64,000 bases of DNA from Taklimakanibacter deserti. Lineage in GTDB: Bacteria; Pseudomonadota; Alphaproteobacteria; Rhizobiales; Aestuariivirgaceae. The stretch lies in contig QORU01000015.1 in the NCBI GenBank assembly GCA_003574785.1, positions 124,001 through 188,000 on the forward strand, read 5' to 3'. Both the position numbers and the translations under genes were made by a program. Positions 58,626 to 64,000 of the stretch are shown here, one piece after another. The notes below the pieces were generated by a model. The model was not told the DNA's origin. It worked only from the letters and a program-made list of their open reading frames with translations, and did no database searches. Positions within the stretch are counted from its first letter, which is position 1. Each line of letters begins with the position of its first letter.

Positions 58626-59759
58626 TCAGCTGGACTCGCTCACCTTGTACTGCGCCTGCTCGAGCCATTGTGGATTGATCTCCACGCCCCAGCCCGGCCG
58701 GTCGGTGATCTCGACATGGCCGTCCACGACCTTGTAGGGATCCTCGACGAAGAGGCCGTCCTGCCAGGGATAATAATCGAGGCCTTCGATCGAGAGCTCG
58801 AGATATTTGCCCGCGTTCGGGATCGCCTTGAGGAAATGCATCGTGCACATAGTGACGAGCGAGAGATTGGCGCTGTGCGGCGTGCAGGGAAGGCCGGCCT
58901 CGGCGCCGAGGCGCGCGACATGGAGCGAGCGCGTGATGCCGCCCAGATACATGATATCGGGCTGGATGATGTCGACCGCCTTCATCCCGATCATCCGCTC
59001 CCAGGCGGTGAATTCGCAATCCTGCTCGCCGCCCGTCACATCGAGATCAAGCGCGTCCGTCACCTGCTTCGTCTGGTTGAACTCCCAATAGGGACAAGGC
59101 TCCTCATAGTGGCCGATTCCTTCACCTTCGAGCATCCGCCCGACCTCGATGGCGCGCTTGGGCGAGTAGCAGGAATTGGCATCGACGAGCTTGTCGATGC
59201 CATCGCCGAGCGCTCTCGCGACCAAAGGCACGATGGCCTCGGTGCGGCCGGGCCACTCGTCCTGATCGCGGCCGCATTCCGCACCGACGCGCCATTTGAA
59301 GGCGGTGAAGCCGTTATTGTCCTTGAGCTCGAGGAAGCGGCGCGCTTCGTCCTCAGGCAGGATGTCGCGCTTCATCGATGAGGCATAGGCGCGAAGCTTT
59401 CCCGGCATGCCGCCGATGAGCGAGACGACCGGCTTGCCGTCGAGCTTGCCGCGCAGGTCGAAGAGCGCGGTGTCGAGCCCGGTGGTGGCGCGGCGCAAAT
59501 AGGAGCCGGGGAATTTGTGTTCCTTTTCATTGATGCGCGCGAGCGTTGGGGCGAAATCGATGGCATCTGTGCCCAGCGCATGGCGGGCGACCTGGCGATG
59601 GAAGATTTCGCAGGTGATGTCGGCATTGTAGGTCGAGACCTGGCCCCAGCCCTGATCGCCCGTATCCGTCGTGACGCGGACGAAGCCGACATATTCATTG
59701 GTGAAGGTCTCGAGTTTCTGGATGATCATGCCGTCTTCCCCATAATATCGTTCTGACAT
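58626..59759 (-). CDS. Enolase-superfamily protein, mandelate racemase subgroup
   Basis: A 377-residue TIM-barrel enzyme with a complete metal site: Asp in LVDANSCY, Glu in HYEEPCPYW and Glu in VTGGEQDCE. A catalytic Lys pair region reads FKWRVG, and a His lies in CTPHSANLS, as in acid-sugar dehydratases and racemases. The start at 59759 (MSERYYG) follows AGAGAG. It is divergent from the GMC oxidoreductase across 48 bases, so the two may be co-regulated. Likely dehydrates or racemises a hydroxy acid or sugar acid; substrate unknown. Confidence 0.9.
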   Translation of the reverse strand: MSERYYGEDGMIIQKLETFTNEYVGFVRVTTDTGDQGWGQVSTYNADITCEIFHRQVARHALGTDAIDFAPTLARINEKEHKFPGSYLRRATTGLDTALFDLRGKLDGKPVVSLIGGMPGKLRAYASSMKRDILPEDEARRFLELKDNNGFTAFKWRVGAECGRDQDEWPGRTEAIVPLVARALGDGIDKLVDANSCYSPKRAIEVGRMLEGEGIGHYEEPCPYWEFNQTKQVTDALDLDVTGGEQDCEFTAWERMIGMKAVDIIQPDIMYLGGITRSLHVARLGAEAGLPCTPHSANLSLVTMCTMHFLKAIPNAGKYLELSIEGLDYYPWQDGLFVEDPYKVVDGHVEITDRPGWGVEINPQWLEQAQYKVSESS

Positions 59760-59807
59760 AGACTCTCTGCGCGGCGCACACAATTGCCACTCCGGCATTG
59801 GACTATC

Positions 59808-61418
59808 ATGACAATTGAATGGGATTATATCGTCGTCGGCGCAGGCTCGGCCGGTTCGGCCGTTGCGGCACGGTTGAGTGAATCCGGCCACCATCGCGTG
59901 CTGCTGCTGGAAGCAGGCCCATCCGACCGCAATTTTTGGATCAGGATGCCGATCGGCTATGGCCGCACTTTCTATGAGCCGCGCGTCAACTGGATGTATG
60001 AGACGGAGCCGGTCGAGGGCTTCGCCGGACGCATCAGCTATTGGCCGCGCGGCAAGGTGCTGGGCGGATCGAGCTCCATCAATGCCATGGTCTATTCGCG
60101 CGGCCAGAAATCCGACTTCGATGAATGGGAGGCCATGGGCAATCCAGGCTGGGGCTGGCGGGACGTGCTCCAGACCTATCGCAAGCTCGAGGACCATGAT
60201 CTGGGGCCGAGCGAGTGGCATGGCAGCGGTGGCCCGCTCCATGTCACCACCATCGATCGTCATGCCCATTCTTTGAGCCGCTTGTTCATCAAGGCCGCGC
60301 AGGAAGCGGGTCTTGCCTTCAATCCCGATCTCAATGGCGAGACGATCGAAGGGGTGGGGCTTTACCAGATCACGACGCGCAACGGCTTTCGCGAATCCGC
60401 AGCCTCCGCCTATTTGCGCAAGCGGCGCGCCAATCTCGAGATCATCACCAACGCTCAGGCCACGCGGATCATCTTCGAGGGAAAAAAGGCAGTTGGCGTC
60501 GCCTATCAGCAGCGCGGAACGATGCACGAAGCGCGCGCGCAGCGCGAGGTCATCTTGAGCGCCGGTGCCATCGGCTCGCCGCATCTGCTGCAATTGTCGG
60601 GCATCGGCCCGGCGCCGCTGCTCAAGCGCCACGGCATCGACGTGGTGTCTGAGAATGATGCCGTCGGGCGTCATCTCCAGGACCACCTCTGCTATGACTT
60701 CACCTATCGAAGCCGTGCGCCGAGCCTGAACGATGTGTTGCGGCCGTGGCATGGGAAGCTGCGCGTCGGTCTCCAGTATTTATTGACGCGCACGGGGCCT
60801 CTGTCGATGAGTCTCAATCAAGGCGGCGGCTATTACCGTTCGCATCCCTTGCGCACGGCGCCCGACATCCAGCTCTATTTCTCGCCTCTGACCTATGAGA
60901 AGGCGCCGCCCAAGACGCGGGCTTTGATGAGCCCCGATCCGTTTCCGGGCTTTTGCACCAGCATCTCGCCCTGCAAGCCGAAGAGCGCCGGTCACTTGGA
61001 AATCAGATCATCCGACTGGCGGGCCCATCCGGCTATTCATCCCAATTATCTATCCGAGCCCGAAGACCTCGCGACCATGGTCGCGGGGGCGCGCTTCCTG
61101 CGCCAGCTGGGCGATGCGCCGAGCTTTGCCCAAGTGATCGAGACGGAACTCAAGCCCGGGAAACAGGCCGAGAGCGCTGCGGACTTCGCAACCGACATTC
61201 GCGAGCGCGCCTATTCGGTCTTCCATCCCGTCGGCTCATGCCGGATGGGACCTGATCCCGCATCGGCGGTCGTCGATCCACGGCTGCGGGTGCATGGCAT
61301 CGAGGCCTTGCGCGTGATCGACGCCTCGATCTTCCCCACCATCACCTCGGGCAACACCAATGCGCCCTCGATCATGGTCGGTGAGAAGGGGGCGGAGCTT
61401 CTTTTGAAGGAAGCCTAG
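59808..61418 (+). CDS. GMC-family FAD oxidoreductase (choline/alcohol dehydrogenase type)
   Basis: A 536-residue flavoenzyme. FAD-binding motif [20 protein letters not shown] at residues 6-25, GMC signature 1 ([19 protein letters not shown]) near 85, signature 2 ([16 protein letters not shown]) near 255 and the active-site His region [10 protein letters not shown] near 475 with [11 protein letters not shown] at the end. The family oxidises alcohols such as choline or polyols; this one has the length of choline dehydrogenase-like enzymes. The ATG at 59808 (MTIEWDY) is preferred over a TTG at 59784. Its stop overlaps the convergent FAD oxidoreductase by four bases. Confidence 0.92.
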   Translation: MTIEWDYIVVGAGSAGSAVAARLSESGHHRVLLLEAGPSDRNFWIRMPIGYGRTFYEPRVNWMYETEPVEGFAGRISYWPRGKVLGGSSSINAMVYSRGQKSDFDEWEAMGNPGWGWRDVLQTYRKLEDHDLGPSEWHGSGGPLHVTTIDRHAHSLSRLFIKAAQEAGLAFNPDLNGETIEGVGLYQITTRNGFRESAASAYLRKRRANLEIITNAQATRIIFEGKKAVGVAYQQRGTMHEARAQREVILSAGAIGSPHLLQLSGIGPAPLLKRHGIDVVSENDAVGRHLQDHLCYDFTYRSRAPSLNDVLRPWHGKLRVGLQYLLTRTGPLSMSLNQGGGYYRSHPLRTAPDIQLYFSPLTYEKAPPKTRALMSPDPFPGFCTSISPCKPKSAGHLEIRSSDWRAHPAIHPNYLSEPEDLATMVAGARFLRQLGDAPSFAQVIETELKPGKQAESAADFATDIRERAYSVFHPVGSCRMGPDPASAVVDPRLRVHGIEALRVIDASIFPTITSGNTNAPSIMVGEKGAELLLKEA

Positions 61419-62668
61419 CGCGGCATCACGCTAAGCTGCCAGTCTCCCTCTCTGCCGTTCATGATGCCTTCGAGATCGAGCTTGATGCGTCGATGTGGCC
61501 GCAATCGCCGCGGTGATCCCGTCCACGCCGTGACGGCGTCCTGGCTCAGGCATAGCCGCGCCCGGCCGATGTCGCGGCTCACTCTGATGCTCGGCTTGAG
61601 AGCGGGTACCCCGCGATCTGTCGCCAAGGCCGGATCCCATCTCTGCGGCACGACATAGTCGATGCCATCGCCGGCGGTGAGACAGGCAGCACTTTGCCGC
61701 GGTTCAAGGCGTCCCTGGATGAAGCGCGCCGCGAGATGTCCCGCCCTGTATCCTTCGACTGCCGCCCAGCCGCTCGATTCGACCGGGCGCAGCATGTTGC
61801 CGGCGGCGAATATGCCGGGGAGGCTTGTGCGCATCGCCTGGTCGATCACCGGGCCCCGCGTCTTGGGGTCGACGGCGATGCCTGAGCCCGAGAGCGCTGC
61901 GATTTCCGGAATCCATCCGCCGGTGAGAACGACGCCGTCACAGGCCAGATCGATCAGACCTTCCGCCGTCTCGCATCTGATCGCCGTCACCTGGTCATTG
62001 CGGGCGATGATCTCCCGCAACCGGGCGCCCAGGATGAGATCGGCACCGAAGGCCCGCGCCATCCAGCGCGCCGGGGCGATCGACCGGATAGAGTCTTCCG
62101 CGCCGATCATATGGCTGACCCTGAAGCCGCCATGCCGTGCCGTCATGAGCGCCGAGAAGGCGACATGCTCGGTGCCGATGACGGCGAGGCGCCTGATATG
62201 ATCGGGCAACGCGACCTTCCGCGCCACCAGCTGTTGGAGCTGGCCGGTGGTGAGGATGCCCTGCTCGGGCCGGGCACCCGGGATCATCAGGTTGCCGCGG
62301 TTCGACTCACGAATTCCCGTCGCCAGCACCAGCGCCTTGGGTCTCAGTGTCCGGTTGCCCAATCGCGGTCCGACGATCTCGATTGCCGGACCCTCGCGCA
62401 CCGAGATCAGTGTCGTCGCGCACTCGACCGCCACATTCGTTCCGGCGAGATCGCGCATCAGCCGGCGGGCGAAGGCCGGTCCGCGATAGGGCCAGTTCAC
62501 ATACTCCAGGCCGAAGCCCGGATGGTCGCAGAAGCGCGGCAATCCTCCCGGCGCATCGTCACGATCGATGACGAGCACATCCTGCACACCTTGAAGGGCG
62601 GCGGCGTGTGCCGCGGCAAGGCCGGCGGGCCCGGCACCGACGATCACCAATTGAGGCCCGCTATCCAT
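61415..62668 (-). CDS. FAD/NAD(P)-binding oxidoreductase (HcnB/opine oxidase-like)
   Basis: A 417-residue flavoprotein with a Rossmann motif VIVGAGPAGLAAAHAA near residue 10, an ATG-like motif (LVLATGIRE) near 120, a second nucleotide-binding segment (LAVIGTEHVAFSALM) and IFAAGNMLRP before the C-terminus. The group includes subunit A of opine oxidase, hydrogen cyanide synthase B and hydroxyproline dehydrogenase components. The ATG at 62668 overlaps the stop of the upstream GlpA-like gene by eight bases, so the two form a coupled pair. Probably part of a membrane-linked amine or imino-acid dehydrogenase. Confidence 0.88.
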   Translation of the reverse strand: MDSGPQLVIVGAGPAGLAAAHAAALQGVQDVLVIDRDDAPGGLPRFCDHPGFGLEYVNWPYRGPAFARRLMRDLAGTNVAVECATTLISVREGPAIEIVGPRLGNRTLRPKALVLATGIRESNRGNLMIPGARPEQGILTTGQLQQLVARKVALPDHIRRLAVIGTEHVAFSALMTARHGGFRVSHMIGAEDSIRSIAPARWMARAFGADLILGARLREIIARNDQVTAIRCETAEGLIDLACDGVVLTGGWIPEIAALSGSGIAVDPKTRGPVIDQAMRTSLPGIFAAGNMLRPVESSGWAAVEGYRAGHLAARFIQGRLEPRQSAACLTAGDGIDYVVPQRWDPALATDRGVPALKPSIRVSRDIGRARLCLSQDAVTAWTGSPRRLRPHRRIKLDLEGIMNGREGDWQLSVMPR

Positions 62669-64000
62669 GCGACGCCGCATCGAACAGTTTCTGCATCCTG
62701 GCGCCGCAATAGAAACCCTGGCAGCGGCCGAACATCACGCGGGTCCGGCGCTTCAGGCATTTGAGCGAACGCGGCGGCACCGGTGCGGCGAGGGCAGCCT
62801 GGACCTCGCCCAGGCTGATCCTCTCGCAATGACAGACGATTTCGCCATAAGCCGGCGCCGTCGCGACGAGCGCTTCGTCCTGCCAGGGCCTCCGCGATGT
62901 TTCGGAAAGATCGGGGACGGATATCGGGTGCAGCGCCGCCTTCGCTTTGGCGCGCATCATGCCTGAGGGGATGAGACCCACAACATATTCGGCAATGCCG
63001 AGCGCCGCCGACAGCCCGGTCGAACGGATGCCGGCAACCGTGATCCATCCCTCTTCAACGCGCGGGATGATCTGATAGGTGCTTTTGTCGGTCGCAGGCC
63101 GCATGCCGGCGAACACTGTCGTGACCGGCTCCCGCGCCAGGGCCGGCACCATCCTCACCATGGCATGGCGCAACTGGGACAGTCCTACTTGCGTGACCGA
63201 ACGGTCATCCACATCATCGACATCTTCCGCCGTCGGGCCGACAAGGACATTGCCGAAAATGGTCGGGCTGATCAGGATGCCGCGCGTCTCGGGTGTCGGC
63301 GCCGGCATGGCGATGACGTCATGGATCGCCCGCGCCGACTTGTCGAGCACGATATATTGCCCGCGCCGCGGCTTGACGACGAAGTCATGGAAGCCGGCAA
63401 GCCCGTCGACATGGTCCGCCCGGATGCCGCCGGCATTGATCACGAGCCCGCTCTCGATCTGCCCTTGCGGACCGCTCAGCGTCCACTGCGCGCTTTTGCG
63501 CTCGGCCGATGCGACGGGCCAGTTCGAACGGAAATCGACGCCATTCGCGACGGCGTAGCGGACATAGGCATAGGGGGTCGAGAAAGGATCGACGATCGCC
63601 TCACCGGGAATCCACAGGCCGCTGACGATCCCTGGACCGAAATTCGGCCAGCGGCGATAGATGTCGCGCGCCTCCAGCATCTCGACGGTGTCGAAGCCGT
63701 CGCTGGCCGCGCTGGTCAGCTCGCGTTCGAGAGTCGCCGTCTGCTCGCCGTCCCAGGCCAGCACGATGCTGCCGACCTTGCGGATGGGCAGCCCCAGTTG
63801 CGGCGCCTCGCGCATGTAGCGTTCATAGCCGCGGCGCACCAGCTGGCGCTCGAGCGTATTGGCCGGGGTGTCGACGCCGGTGCACATCAGCGCCGAATTG
63901 CCCTTGCTGGCCTCATCGCCGGGATCGGGCCGCGCTTCGAGGAGCGCGACACGGAGCTCATGGTGGGCAAGCTCGAAAGCGATGGCGGCGCCGACGACGC
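62661..64000 (-). CDS. FAD-dependent oxidoreductase with C-terminal BFD-like 2Fe-2S domain (GlpA/DAO type), cut by the window edge
   Basis: The gene continues beyond the right edge; 446 codons are visible. At the edge the FAD motif tail reads GVVGAAIAFELAHHELRVALLEA, so only a short N-terminal piece is missing. A DAO-type substrate domain follows (GLWIPGEAIVDPFSTPYAYVRYA, GLVINAGGIRADHVDGLAG, GIRSTGLSAALGIAEYV). The C-terminal about 60 residues have CHC (EIVCHCERISLGEV) and CQGFYC, the four-cysteine BFD-like 2Fe-2S motif of GlpA and related dehydrogenases. With the overlapping downstream flavoprotein it suggests a heteromeric dehydrogenase for an amino acid, opine or glycerol-phosphate-like substrate. 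Confidence 0.9.
   Translation of the reverse strand, partial: VVGAAIAFELAHHELRVALLEARPDPGDEASKGNSALMCTGVDTPANTLERQLVRRGYERYMREAPQLGLPIRKVGSIVLAWDGEQTATLERELTSAASDGFDTVEMLEARDIYRRWPNFGPGIVSGLWIPGEAIVDPFSTPYAYVRYAVANGVDFRSNWPVASAERKSAQWTLSGPQGQIESGLVINAGGIRADHVDGLAGFHDFVVKPRRGQYIVLDKSARAIHDVIAMPAPTPETRGILISPTIFGNVLVGPTAEDVDDVDDRSVTQVGLSQLRHAMVRMVPALAREPVTTVFAGMRPATDKSTYQIIPRVEEGWITVAGIRSTGLSAALGIAEYVVGLIPSGMMRAKAKAALHPISVPDLSETSRRPWQDEALVATAPAYGEIVCHCERISLGEVQAALAAPVPPRSLKCLKRRTRVMFGRCQGFYCGARMQKLFDAASHG

Noticed and set aside
1..64000. tRNA, rRNA, CRISPR, integrase or insertion sequences
   Set aside because: I looked for cloverleaf, repeat-spacer and transposase-like patterns and saw none. 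The only repeats are the short palindromic elements and the Lrp duplication.

Overview
The window is GC-rich, densely packed bacterial DNA. Its family mix points to an alphaproteobacterium, probably Hyphomicrobiales (rhizobia-like): many solute-binding-protein ABC systems, FCD-type GntR, LacI and Lrp regulators, DUF1127, Cox-type molybdenum hydroxylase genes, and intergenic palindromes whose translation gives the HPGESRDP tail. The genus is not determined. I saw no rRNA, tRNA, phage, transposase or CRISPR array.

Layout. 1-2.7 kb: edge of a peptide-type ABC importer with a divergent GntR regulator. 2.7-14.3 kb: a short-amide module. A NarL-type response regulator, a soluble hybrid kinase and a signal-less AmiC-like receptor diverge from an exported paralogue of that receptor, LivG/F/H/M-like transporter genes and an N,N-dimethylformamidase (DMFase) large subunit. 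The DMFase small subunit is encoded as the C-terminal part of the LivM-like permease, behind an internal Shine-Dalgarno and ATG. 14.3-18 kb: variant M19 dipeptidase, peptide-binding protein, LysR regulator. 18-20.3 kb: an inserted-looking segment (EamA exporter, DUF3237 protein) bracketed by an intact Lrp gene and a duplicated copy of its 3' end. 20.5-25.4 kb: AceE-like E1 enzyme, DUF1127, BTAD-type regulator, DUF4242 protein. 25.4-30.5 kb: LacI-controlled sugar ABC operon. 30.5-38.2 kb: GntR plus a four-polypeptide molybdenum hydroxylase operon with CoxD/CoxE-like maturation genes, an EthD protein and an amidohydrolase. 38.2-39.7 kb: orphan KdpE-like regulator and LysE exporter.

39.8-47.7 kb: a second amide module on the minus strand (AmiC, AmiR, FmdD-like receptor, two permeases, two ATPases, formamidase), preceded by a leader with two hairpins and a terminator-like structure. 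47.8-49.7 kb: enolase-superfamily gene, the last 57 codons of a lost amino-acid ABC ATPase, and an unrecognised gene. 49.8-58.6 kb: a quaternary-amine/TMAO-type ABC operon next to a TorR/TorS/TorT-like system. 58.6-64 kb: a second enolase-superfamily gene, a GMC oxidoreductase and a pair of FAD oxidoreductases cut by the window end.

A unifying reading (inference) is scavenging of small N-compounds. DMF would give formate and dimethylamine, formamide would give formate and ammonia, and TMAO or betaine-like compounds would be sensed and imported. The two amide modules use different sensing logic, phosphorelay versus antitermination, but both rely on signal-less receptor-like proteins.
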